Shown piece by piece: positions 55,394 to 64,000 of a DNA stretch of 64,000 nt (the stretch's first letter is position 1; each line of letters begins with the position of its first letter). A program made the position numbers and the translations under genes. The notes below the pieces were generated by a model, which was not told the DNA's origin, made no database searches, and was given only the letters and a program-made list of their open reading frames with translations. The stretch is from the NCBI GenBank assembly GCA_029204225.1, contig CM055094.1, positions 30,003,427 through 30,067,426 on the forward strand, given 5' to 3'. The stretch is from Diphasiastrum complanatum. Taxonomy: Eukaryota > Streptophyta > Lycopodiopsida > Lycopodiales > Lycopodiaceae.

Positions 55394-58300
55394 ATGGCTA
55401 CAAATGGAGGCTACATGTTGGAAAGCAATGATAGGCTTACCTCCCTCAACTATTCTACTTGGAAAGTAAGGATGGAGTCTTTGCTTGAGATGAATGAGTT
55501 GATGGATATTGTTGTAGGTGTGGAGGAGAGACCTTTGGCACCTCAAGAACAATTGAGGTATGACAAGAGGGCAAAGAAAGCCCTTCACATGATCAAGATG
55601 AATGTGACAAATGAGCTTATCAAAGAGGTTGGTAAGTGCACATCATCTAGTGAAGCTTGGGAAGCCTTGAAGAAGGTTTATGAATCCAAGTCTACTTCTA
55701 GAGTGTTGACTTTAAGAAGGCAAATCTTTTCTTGTATGCAAAAGAAGAGTGAGAATGGACATGCTTTTGTTTTGAGAGTTAAAGCATTGAATGATGAGTT
55801 AGCATGCATTAATGATGGCATAAATAATGAGGAGCTTGTTCAAGTGATTCTCAATGGCTTGTTGGATGATCATGCTAATCTTGTTCAAAGTTATGCTATC
55901 CAAAAATGTTTACCAAGTGTTGGAGACTTGCAAGAGGTCTTGTTGGCTGAAGAATTCAGGTTGCAAACAAGAGTGGGAGCATCTTCTACATCTCAAGGAG
56001 GAGAAGAGGAGGCAATGTTCTCTAAAGGCAAGTTCAAGGGCAAAGGTAAAAGCAATTGGTCTAAAGGGCAAGACCAAGGTGAGCACTCTACTTTTGGCAA
56101 AAAGAAGGATAGATCTAAGCTAAAATGTTTCTATTGTGGAGTCAAAGGGCATTTTGCTAGTGATTGTTTTAAGAAAAAGAGGGATCAAGGGGAAAAGCAA
56201 ACCAATCTAACTATTGATGAGGGTGGGGATGAGCTTCTTTCAAATGATGCTTTTGTTATGTCATCTTGCTTGTTGGCTAATCATGGAGACATTGATCCTT
56301 GGTGGATTGATAGTGGAGCCACTTCTCATATGACATATCATAAAGAGTATTTTTCATCTTTAATGGCATTTGATGGTGATAGGAAGGTAATCTATACCGC
56401 AAATGATGGTGAGTGTGCAATCAAGGGGATTGGCACAATTCCTATTTCACTTTCTACAAATAGGAATATAGAATTGAAAGATGTTTTGCTCATTCCATCC
56501 ATTACCAAGAACTTACTTAGTGTAAGCCAAATGCTTGACAAAGGATTCAAAGTTGAGTTTGATGGTGATGCTTGCTTGATCAAAAAGGGGTGTAGTATCA
56601 TTGCAAAAGGGAAAAGGCAAGGGAAATTGTTCAAGCTTGATGCATGTGTTGTTGCTAACCAAGTTGGATGCATGGCAAATGAACAAATGTCAATTCAAGA
56701 GGTATGGCATAAAAGGATGGGACATCTCAACTACAAGGCCTTGGAGGAAATAGCCAAAAAGGAGGTAGTAAGGGGACTTCCCAAGTCTCTTACTTGCTTG
56801 AATCATGTTTGTGAAGAATGTGCTTTGTCTAAATCACATAGATTGCCATATACTAGATCTATATCTAGATCTAAGATGCCTTTTTCTCTCTTGCATTCGG
56901 ATATTCATGGTGTTACTACAATTAGCAATGGAGGTGCTAAGATGTATGTAACTTTCATTGATGATTTTAGTAGATTTTGTTGGGTTTATCTACTAAAGAG
57001 CAAGGATGAGGTGTTTGATGTGTTTGTCAAGTTCAAAGTTGCTATTGAGACTCAATTTACAACCAAAATCAAATGCTTGAGGAGCGACAATGGTGGTGAA
57101 TACATTTCTAACAAATTCAAAGCCTTTTGTGATGAGCATGGGATCAAGAGGGAGTACACATGTCCAAGAACACCACAACAAAATGGAGTGGCCGAGAGGA
57201 AGAATAGAACCTTGTGTGAGAGTGCAAAGGCAATGAGATTGAATGCTAATCTTCCTAAACCTTTTTGGAGTGATGCTTTGTTGTGTGCAAATTTCCTTTG
57301 CAATAGATGGCCAAGTGTTGTATTGGAAGGAAAAACCCCTTTTGAAGCTTTGTTTGGTACGAAGCCTAATGTCAAGTTTCTAAGAACTTTTGGATGCATT
57401 TGCTACTTCAACATTACTCTTGATGATAGAACTAAGGAGGATCCATCTTCAAGAAAGGGCATTTTTGTTGGTTATAGTGAAGTAAGCAAAGCATATAGGA
57501 TTTATGTTCCTTCAATCAAGAAAGTGTTCACAAGTAGGGATGTCATTTTTGATGAAAGTAACATTCCAAAAGTTGTTTCAAGTGATGATGGTGTTGTTGC
57601 AACTAATGTGCTTGATGACAATGGAGTTGATGACACATTGGATGTGGATGTTGAAGAAGCCTCTTCAAGTCAAATTCCAAGGAGAACTCCAAGGCATAAA
57701 GTGAAACCCTCAAGGCTCACTTATGATGGCAAAGGTAAGCAAGTGGTGGATGGATCCAACTATGCTTTCCTAACTTCTTTTGATGTACCTTCATGTGTAG
57801 ATGAAGCAAGGCAAAAAGAGGAATGGATCCAAGCAATGGATCTTGAGTTTGAAGCACTTATGAAGAACAACACATGGAGATTGGTGGAGCTTCCAAAGGG
57901 CAAAAGTGCAATTGGATGCAAATGGATCTTCAAGGTAAAGACAAATCAAGATGGATCTATCAACAAGTTCAAGGCAAGGTTGGTGGCTAAAGGTTATGCT
58001 CAAGAGCATGGCATTGACTATGAGGAAACCTTTGCACCCGTGGCAAAGATGGTGAGCATAAGAGTAATCATTTCCCTTGCAACTCTTTATGGATGGGATC
58101 TTTGGCAATTAGACATTTCTAATGCTTTCTTGAATGGTGATCTTGAAGAGGAAGTCTACATGGAGCAACCCGAGAGCTATGTTTCTCATAGCAAGCCTAA
58201 TCATGTGTGTTTTCTACAAAAAAGTTTGTATGGTCTTAAGCAAGCACCAAGGAGTTGGTATGCTAGGCTTAACTCTTTTCTACTTTCTCAAAACTTCACT

Positions 58301-59344
58301 ATGAGTGAGTATGATCATTCACTTTACTTTAGAATTAGTGCTAATGATGTTACAATCCTTCTAATTTATGTGGATGACATTATTTTAAGTGGAGGGAACA
58401 AGGAAGATATAGAAGATATCAAGAAAGCACTAAAAAAGGAATTTGAAGTGCATGATCTTGGTCTTTTGAGCTATATCTTAGGAATAGAAGTAATTAGAAC
58501 TTCTCAAATCACTTTTATTTCACAAGAGAAGTATGCTATTTCTATTCTCAATAGATTTCATATGGTAGATGCAAATCCTATTGATACACCTATGGAATCA
58601 CATGTAAAGCTAACTATAAGAGGTAATGAAAGATCCTTCGAGGACATTACTCTCTATAGGAAGCTAATAGGTTCTCTTATATATCTAACCATCACAAGAC
58701 CTGATTTATCTTATTGTGTTGGTAGATTAAGCCAATTCATGCAAGATCCTAGCATAGAACATTGGAAACTAGGAAAGAGGATCTTGAGATACATCTCGGG
58801 AACAAAAGATTTTGGCATTGTTTATAGAGGCTCATCACCTAACTTATTTGGTTTTTCAGATTCAGATTTTGCAGGAGACCTTATGGATAGAAAATCCATA
58901 AATGCACATGCTATTTTCATAGGTGATGGAGCTATCTCATGGATGTCGAAGAAACAAGCAACTATATCACTTTCTTCTAGTGAGGCCGAGTACAAAGCTT
59001 TGACATCATGCACAAAGGAGATGGTGTGGATCAAGAGGATGATTATGGAGCTTCATTTGCTGGATTTTTCAGAGAGTCCAATCATCTTTTGTGACAACCT
59101 TTCAGCCCAAAGTCTAGCAAGCAATCCGGTTTTCCATGCAAGGAGCAAACATATCGAGGTGGCTTACCATTTTGTGAGAGAACAAGTGTTGGCAAAAGAG
59201 ATCAAGCTTGAACATGTCCCATCAAAGGAATGTGTGGCTGATATCTTTACCAAAGCATTGGGAAAGGACTTATTTTTCAAGCATAGAACAAGTCTTGGTG
59301 TACTTTCTAAATCTATGCTAAAACTAGTTGAAGAGGGAGTGTGA
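55394..59344 (+). CDS. Copia Gag-Pol polyprotein, 1,316 aa, intact
   Basis: Uninterrupted frame from ATG 55,394. Gag begins MATNGGYMLESNDRLTSLNY and has zinc knuckle C245-C248-H253-C258. Protease WWIDSGATSHM has D306. Integrase has zinc finger H439/H444/C473/C476 and triad D503, D565, E601 with the standard 35-residue spacing. Reverse transcriptase has D907 in QLDISNAFLNG and Y992-V-D994-D995. RNase H has D1156, E1197 and D1234. Domain order is that of Ty1/copia. The ORF runs through the polypurine tract and ends with a TGA inside the first five bases of the right LTR. All catalytic residues are present, so the element could be autonomous. Confidence 0.96.
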   Translation: MATNGGYMLESNDRLTSLNYSTWKVRMESLLEMNELMDIVVGVEERPLAPQEQLRYDKRAKKALHMIKMNVTNELIKEVGKCTSSSEAWEALKKVYESKSTSRVLTLRRQIFSCMQKKSENGHAFVLRVKALNDELACINDGINNEELVQVILNGLLDDHANLVQSYAIQKCLPSVGDLQEVLLAEEFRLQTRVGASSTSQGGEEEAMFSKGKFKGKGKSNWSKGQDQGEHSTFGKKKDRSKLKCFYCGVKGHFASDCFKKKRDQGEKQTNLTIDEGGDELLSNDAFVMSSCLLANHGDIDPWWIDSGATSHMTYHKEYFSSLMAFDGDRKVIYTANDGECAIKGIGTIPISLSTNRNIELKDVLLIPSITKNLLSVSQMLDKGFKVEFDGDACLIKKGCSIIAKGKRQGKLFKLDACVVANQVGCMANEQMSIQEVWHKRMGHLNYKALEEIAKKEVVRGLPKSLTCLNHVCEECALSKSHRLPYTRSISRSKMPFSLLHSDIHGVTTISNGGAKMYVTFIDDFSRFCWVYLLKSKDEVFDVFVKFKVAIETQFTTKIKCLRSDNGGEYISNKFKAFCDEHGIKREYTCPRTPQQNGVAERKNRTLCESAKAMRLNANLPKPFWSDALLCANFLCNRWPSVVLEGKTPFEALFGTKPNVKFLRTFGCICYFNITLDDRTKEDPSSRKGIFVGYSEVSKAYRIYVPSIKKVFTSRDVIFDESNIPKVVSSDDGVVATNVLDDNGVDDTLDVDVEEASSSQIPRRTPRHKVKPSRLTYDGKGKQVVDGSNYAFLTSFDVPSCVDEARQKEEWIQAMDLEFEALMKNNTWRLVELPKGKSAIGCKWIFKVKTNQDGSINKFKARLVAKGYAQEHGIDYEETFAPVAKMVSIRVIISLATLYGWDLWQLDISNAFLNGDLEEEVYMEQPESYVSHSKPNHVCFLQKSLYGLKQAPRSWYARLNSFLLSQNFTMSEYDHSLYFRISANDVTILLIYVDDIILSGGNKEDIEDIKKALKKEFEVHDLGLLSYILGIEVIRTSQITFISQEKYAISILNRFHMVDANPIDTPMESHVKLTIRGNERSFEDITLYRKLIGSLIYLTITRPDLSYCVGRLSQFMQDPSIEHWKLGKRILRYISGTKDFGIVYRGSSPNLFGFSDSDFAGDLMDRKSINAHAIFIGDGAISWMSKKQATISLSSSEAEYKALTSCTKEMVWIKRMIMELHLLDFSESPIIFCDNLSAQSLASNPVFHARSKHIEVAYHFVREQVLAKEIKLEHVPSKECVADIFTKALGKDLFFKHRTSLGVLSKSMLKLVEEGV
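59330..59339 (+). promoter_or_regulatory. Element 2 polypurine tract inside the coding region
   Basis: GAAGAGGGAG directly precedes the right LTR and also encodes the last codons of the polyprotein. Confidence 0.85.
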
Positions 59345-59992
59345 AAAATTGTCAACTAGTAGTATTTTCCTAACTTGAGATTTTGTAGGCCTATGGCCAA
59401 ATAAAAGTTAGAGATAGGTTCATACATGTATGTAGAGGCCCAAAGTATGTGTACACTACTTTTGAGGTCACATTAATTAGAGGAGGTCGAGTGTGGAGCT
59501 CTTCTATTGGCTCATAATTTGGTGCATTCCTATTTGACCAAATTTCTAGGTATATGGGTGAATCCTATTGGACCCCAATTTTAGCCTATCATAAGACAAG
59601 TGGCCAAGAGGCACTATGGCTGCTATAAATAGCCATCTCCACGAGTATGTACACATCTCATTTTCATTCTATTGAATGAATGTTATGCTCTTTGAAGATC
59701 CATCTTCTTCTCTCTCACTTTTTTGTTCATATCTTGCATTCTAGCCACTAGAATTGTGATTTCTTTGTTGCTATGGCTTCACACGTGTGAAATGCAGGTT
59801 GTAGGCTCTGAAGTACGGACAGGGACAGCAAGTTTCTGTTTGTGGAAGCTTATGATCAGATTTTGATGTTTAGTTGATGTTTAGTATGCTTAACATCACA
59901 ATTTCTATCATTTTTTCAATCTAGATGTGCATAACTTCCATGGCCAAGATCTTTATGAAACTTTAGCATCTTTTGGATCTGAGTTTTTCACA
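59340..59992 (+). repeat. Element 2 right LTR
   Basis: 653 bp, apparently identical to the left LTR; followed by TTATT. Confidence 0.96.
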
Positions 59993-60196
59993 TTATTTTC
60001 CCTGTCGGATCTCTCTTTGGCATGATGCGTTTGTTGGCAAGCAGTAGCTTCTAGTTCATCAAAAAATAGACTTTTTATCTTATTATTTTTTGGCTCTTCA
60101 TTCTTAGGCTTTTGGACTGATTGGCTGTGCATACTCTTCCGTGAGGCAATCATGGTGCTATCGTAGGCTTTAGCTACTCCGATAGCATCTTTCAAT
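59993..60196 (-). pseudogene. Ty3/gypsy Gag scrap hosting element 2
   Basis: Minus strand reads LKDAIGVAKAYDSTMIASRK and LFFDELEATACQQ, matching 24,683-24,893. The remaining 24 bp of the same fragment lie left of element 2 (54,108-54,131). Confidence 0.65.
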
Positions 60197-60202
60197 ATGA
60201 CT

Positions 60203-60411
60203 TTCAACCTAAACAACCCTAGTTCGGTGGTTTCTGGACAAAATATGGGAAAAAGAAAGAAGTATACATGATATAAAGGAAAGGAAAGACAAGGCAGTCG
60301 TGCAAAAGAAGACTTACTGGCTAAAAGACTGAACTTTTACAGGTATTAACTAGCTCGCAGGATGACGAGGATCTGCATAGAAGAACTCTCACTAGGAATA
60401 CGGTGGATCGA
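60203..60411. repeat. About 210-bp direct repeat (right copy)
   Basis: Matches 53,893-54,104; then continues collinear with 23,605 onward. Confidence 0.7.
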
Positions 60412-60830
60412 CTACAGCTCAGCACGCGCAAGGACAAGGCAAAGATATTTTTACATTTACGCTATTGTAATAGAATGTTTGAGACCATTCATGTGAGACA
60501 CTTTTACACTCGTATTTTATTACAATCTTTGGCCTTATATACACAAGTCCTACCATAATATTGTGTTTGCTTGGTCATACTTACCTAACATCAAAAGTGA
60601 ATGGTACTTTCTGTTTGATGTTTTCTGCAATTTTGAAATTGAAAATCTATCTTTATGTTCTTGCTCTTTTCTAAAACATTTCAAAGATTTCATTTCAGAT
60701 TATGTTCTAACAACAGACTGCAATATAATTAGAAGTATGTACGTCAGAAAATCTTAGCTATTTAGGAAAAACATCATTGAACTCTTGTTTTAAATCTTGC
60801 ATTAAAAGCTGTTATTGATGCTAATTTTTG
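60412..60830. other. Spacer orthologous to 23,605-24,018
   Basis: No firm gene. The short plus-strand ORF (FAWSYLPNIKSEWYFLFDVF) has an in-frame 12-bp loss relative to 23,750. Confidence 0.35.
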
Positions 60831-61774
60831 GTGTTAAAGCATGTTAACACATTCACATCACAATGCATACAAGATTTCAAAACAAGATGAAAAAGCTCAT
60901 ACTTAGAATTATGTAGTTTTTCCATAACTTCCGCCGAGGAAACCATCGGTGATGGGAGTACATTAGTCTCCCCATAAATAGAGACTATCTAGTCAAACTT
61001 ATCTTTAAATACAATAGTATGGTTTTTAAAATCTATTTTCAACGAATCTGATTTATCAAAAAACCATTCATATCCTAGGATTACATAAGTTCTATCAAGA
61101 TTCATAACATGGAAGTCGAGCCGCTCAACATGATCTTGCATCCGAACCTCCAAAGTAGGGACTTTCACATCCCAAACTTCTGTGTCTGACCCTGAGGCTA
61201 GAGGACCACATAATGTTGATCACTAGCCATGGTGGGCACCCAAAGCTTCTATACAAGCCGCACATTCAAAAAGTTGTGAGTACCTCCAAAATCAAACATT
61301 ATACTTATGTCTTTCCCTACAATATTGCCTTTAACTTGAAACCATTGATTAGACTTGAAAGAAAGTGTACTGAACTTACAAGTATATTCACAACCATTTA
61401 ACAAATCAACATTCAATTCACAACCATTTAACAAATCGACTTTCAATTTACCTGTCGGTAAATCCACCTCCTTGAAACTTGATGATTTATTTTCCCTCTC
61501 GGATCTCTCTTTGGCATGATGCCCAAGTTTGTTGGCAAGCAGTAGCTTCTAGTTCATCAAAAAATAGAATTTTTATCTTATTATTTTTTGGCTTTTCATT
61601 CTTAGGCTTTTGGGCTGATTGGCTGTGCATACTCTTCCGTGAGGCAATCACGGTGCTATCGTAGGCTTTAGCTACTCGGATAGCATCTTTCAATATGGAG
61701 GACATTCCATTTGCACTCCTTTTGGTAATCGGCTGACAATCCATACTATCAATTGCCACTGTGCCAATTTCCAA
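60831..61774 (-). pseudogene. Ty3/gypsy Gag end and protease fragment (block C)
   Basis: As 24,019-24,970: Gag tail (61,487-61,774), protease scrap with MFDFGGTHNFLNVRLV (61,249-61,467), and VILGYEWFFDKSDSLKIDF near 61,050. Same D-F-G alteration in the active site. TTATT at 61,487-61,491 is a second empty site for element 2. Confidence 0.65.
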
Positions 61775-61984
61775 TCAAGTGACCCTTAAGTGATTATTAG
61801 AAGCCTTTTTCAAATGGAAAAAAATAGCATACACCTCTAAAAGGATGCGGTTGCTAGGTCTACAAAGTACTCAACAAAAATTGCTTTTTTTTTTAAGGCT
61901 TTCAATTGCCTTAACCCAAAAGTAATGGCAAACCTGAATGCAATAAAGGAACTTCCAAAATCCCTATTCAAGAGCAAAAAATCC

Positions 61985-62022
61985 AAACCCCCCCCAACCC
62001 CCCCCCCCCCCCCCCCCCCCCC
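61985..62022. repeat. Poly-C tract
   Basis: Two C runs separated by AA, together about 36 bp; the block A tract (25,203-25,216) is shorter. Such runs are prone to length change and assembly error. Confidence 0.85.
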
Positions 62023-62220
62023 AATTAAAATAACTAGTAACATTATTCTCAAAACATCTACGATGAGCTACAAACAACACTTGGAGAGTAAAGAATTAGG
62101 AATCTGTCAAATACTCTTGCATCTAGTATTTGGAAAGTGAGACATAATGATAGTATCATAAGAATGAGTTAGAGAAGCTTGTGAAGCCATCCAGAGGTGT
62201 GTTGTTGTTTTATTAGTTGC

Positions 62221-62935
62221 CTAGATACATATCAAGCTACCCCAAGTTACCACAAATCTATTATATGACTTAAACACGGGTCTATATGAGGCAAGGTGTA
62301 TATATTGCAAAAAGCGAAAAGGAAGGTCTCCCCTTTTATCATATTTGGACAGATGTGTACAACCGGTAATTGGGTTAAAGTTAAATGCAATATTCAGAAA
62401 GTTCACCAAATTATGTGTTTTCGTTTCCCTCTATCTCAAGGTATTCCAGGGGATAGATCCAAAAAGGATTGTCAGGTGTTTTTGGTTGAGTCTTGTCTAG
62501 GAAACATCCAATTGTATGATTATTGATAAAGCATATATCGTCAATGTACCTGAACGAATATTTGAAGTCGTTTATAAATATAATTTCCCCTAATCTTGCA
62601 AGCCTCTTAATAAACTGCATTTTAAAAAGAGAAATGTACCAATTACAAGACATTGGTGAATATGGAAAACCCATTGGTATTCCCCCGACCTGTCGCCAAG
62701 TATGATCCCCAAGTCTGATAATGCAATTGTCTATCAAATAGAAATTCCAAATGCATAAGGTATTCTTGCGGTCTATAGTACTCCATTCATATGAACCTGC
62801 ATTTTTCGAAACCCATTTAAAATCATTGGTTCCAGATATTCGTTTGTACTTGAGCAATTTGATTTTGGCAATTTTAAATGCCAAACAAATCATTTTAGTC
62901 ATAATAGTTTTCAAATCGTCAATCCCGTTGATAGG
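62221..62935 (-). pseudogene. Penelope-like reverse transcriptase fragment (block C)
   Basis: Best-preserved copy. From 62,914 down one frame reads KRISGTNDFKWVSKNAGSYE, STIDRKNTLCIWNFYLIDNC, GDHTWRQVGGIPMGFPYSP (motif B, near 62,675-62,715), MQFIKRLARLG and FKYSFRYIDDICFINNH (motif C with catalytic DD, near 62,525-62,560), then FWIYPLEYLEI. A frameshift near 62,411-62,425 separates VNFLNIAFNFNPITGCTHL and SKYDKRGDLPFRFLQYIHLA. GIPMG with YIDD and the following YDKR..DLPF block is the Penelope-like pattern. Motif A is not found and the N-terminus is cut at 62,935 by a junction with other repeat DNA. Not functional. Confidence 0.6.
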
Positions 62936-63700
62936 TCGCCACTAAAAGATGGAAAATCGATCCTTTGAAGCTATAGCTTTTCAAAGCTTCTGAATTCCAT
63001 TTCCATGCTTGAAGAAGGAAGTGCCAGCATCAAATCTTCTCCCATCAGAGTTTGTTTTCATTTCCTAAAAAGCATGCATGGCAACATGGCAGTAAAGCGT
63101 GATATTGTGAATTTTTGTAATGTTCTGCAACATTTGCTTACATACATAGCTACACCAAATGAGAAAATTAAGGACCTAGATTCTTCAAGAGTTTTATGAG
63201 GTTGAAGTTCTAGTTCCTCTGAAAGTTTCCTTTTGGTGGAAATGATGCTATTTATACCAAGTGTAGGCTAATTTATAATGGCAAAGATCAAGTTCACAGC
63301 TCACCATGATTATGATCATTTGCAAGTAGCCTATTATAAGCAAATTGTGCTGCACTTTCATGTTATCTTAGCACATTTGAATGTAGCTTGTGATATTATT
63401 GGTTCGATATTCTAGTAGCTTTTTTGCACCATTTAAGGTAAGAGAAAGAGAGCACAATCAAATAATGATGCAATAGGTCTAGAAAAATGTAAATTTGTTG
63501 CTCCGGTATCTCCAATTTCTAGGAATTTGGGCATGAAGACAATCCGGCTCGAATCATGCATAGAAAAATTGATGAGTGTTTGCCATCTTGTTTGCATGTA
63601 TGTGATGATTTTTGTTGTTTAATTATATCGATGTCGATTGAAACTATGATAGCTTCGTGGTTGTCATTCGTAATATTAAAAGTTTTTTTTCACCTTATCT
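62936..63700. other. Shared spacer
   Basis: Matches 29,820-30,600. Its 60-codon plus-strand ORF at 63,005 is conserved with 29,891 and 36,028 but not convincing as a gene. Confidence 0.45.
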
Positions 63701-63842
63701 TGGTTTGATTGTGGAGTTCGCCACAAACACATGTAACATCAAGAAGGATGGCAAGATCATTGCTAAAGGGGTGATGATCTCCACCCAACCCGGCCTCACT
63801 CTTCAAAAGGTGATCGATCATCTTCTTCAGGAAGAAATGTGA
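63701..63842 (+). pseudogene. Copia protease / second Gag chimera (next module)
   Basis: Starts mid-protease (LIVEFATNTCNIKKDGKIIA) and crosses the same chimeric junction, but without the frameshift after LTLQK: it reads KVIDHLLQEEM and then stops at TGA 63,840-63,842. This is the least decayed version of the junction. Confidence 0.7.
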
Positions 63843-64000
63843 AGAAAGACCAATGGCTTGTCCATCAAAGACAAATCCATGGCCCTGTACACCAAGAAGA
63901 AAGACTATTCGAAGGGCAAGAATCAAGTGCAGCAGCAACAGCAGAAGCCTCACACTCAAGGTGAGAATAGTGGATCGCTGGTTCCGAGGGAGTCTCCCAA
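63843..64000 (+). pseudogene. Second Gag fragment and start of gene Y module at window edge
   Basis: Matches 495-660 (Lys-rich KDYSKGKNQVQQQQQK region, then GGAGTCTCCCAA, the gene Y edge). Continues past the window. Confidence 0.5.

Larger units (their letters stand above)
54132..59992 (+). mobile_element. Element 2: complete Ty1/copia LTR retrotransposon
   Basis: LTRs of 653 bp with TGTGA...TTCACA ends and no difference seen by eye, PBS TGGTATCAGAGC, leader of about 600 bp, an intact 1,316-aa polyprotein, purine tract, and a perfect 5-bp target duplication. It belongs to a different copia family from element 1, and its LTR is a relative of the old remnant at 7,209. It inserted into a Ty3/gypsy Gag fragment. 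This is the youngest insertion in the window and is potentially active. Confidence 0.96.

Noticed and set aside
55854-58108. Secondary ORFs inside the element 2 polyprotein
   Set aside because: Shadows of the 1,316-aa frame.
61837-62052. ORF with a Gly run on the minus strand and its Pro-run partner on the plus strand
   Set aside because: Caused by the poly-C tract.

Overview
This window is nuclear DNA from a land plant and consists mostly of repeats. The evidence is two complete plant-type Ty1/copia retrotransposons whose primer binding sites match the initiator-Met tRNA (TGGTATCAGAGC), AT-rich sequence, long CT microsatellites, short GT-AG introns in gene fragments, and no bacterial-style gene packing. 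I cannot name the species. A Penelope-like reverse transcriptase fragment hints weakly at a non-flowering lineage or a conifer.

Layout. The window is one large, shuffled segmental duplication. Block A (about 1-26,300) is matched by block C (about 41,417-62,935). The region between them (26,300-41,400) holds partial third and fourth copies of the same pieces plus a direct duplication of about 3.5 kb (36,499-39,912 and 40,011-43,402). At 62,936-64,000 the same modules start again. In order, each block carries: a broken copia gag-protease fragment; a degenerate minus-strand gene of unknown function ('gene Y') with a 36-bp minisatellite; an unknown gene with an internal 666-bp in-frame duplication; an old LTR remnant; a CT microsatellite; a TGCCA/TGGCA-rich satellite; a divergent centromeric-type histone H3-like ORF; a CACGTG-rich array; a minus-strand gene fragment with a 96-nt intron ('gene X'); gene Y again; a short conserved exon-like ORF; a Ty3/gypsy protease fragment; and a Penelope-like reverse transcriptase fragment.

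Two young copia elements interrupt this background. Element 1 (7,837-13,994; LTRs 682 bp with 3 differences by eye; 1,322-aa polyprotein) sits in block A. The matching site in block C at 47,931 is empty, so it inserted after the duplication. Element 2 (54,132-59,992; LTRs 653 bp, no difference seen; 1,316-aa polyprotein; TTATT target duplication) sits in a block C gypsy fragment, and two related empty sites lie at 24,683 and 61,487. Both have complete Gag, protease, integrase, reverse transcriptase and RNase H motifs and may be autonomous.

The most unusual content is the pair of histone H3/CENH3-like ORFs (15,226-15,684 and 48,999-49,457, minus strand), each embedded in satellite and G-box-like arrays. 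Next are the Penelope-like RT fragments and gene X, which has a faint resemblance to the RIH-associated domain of IP3 receptors. Apart from the two copia polyproteins and possibly the histone-like ORFs, nothing here looks like an intact functional gene.
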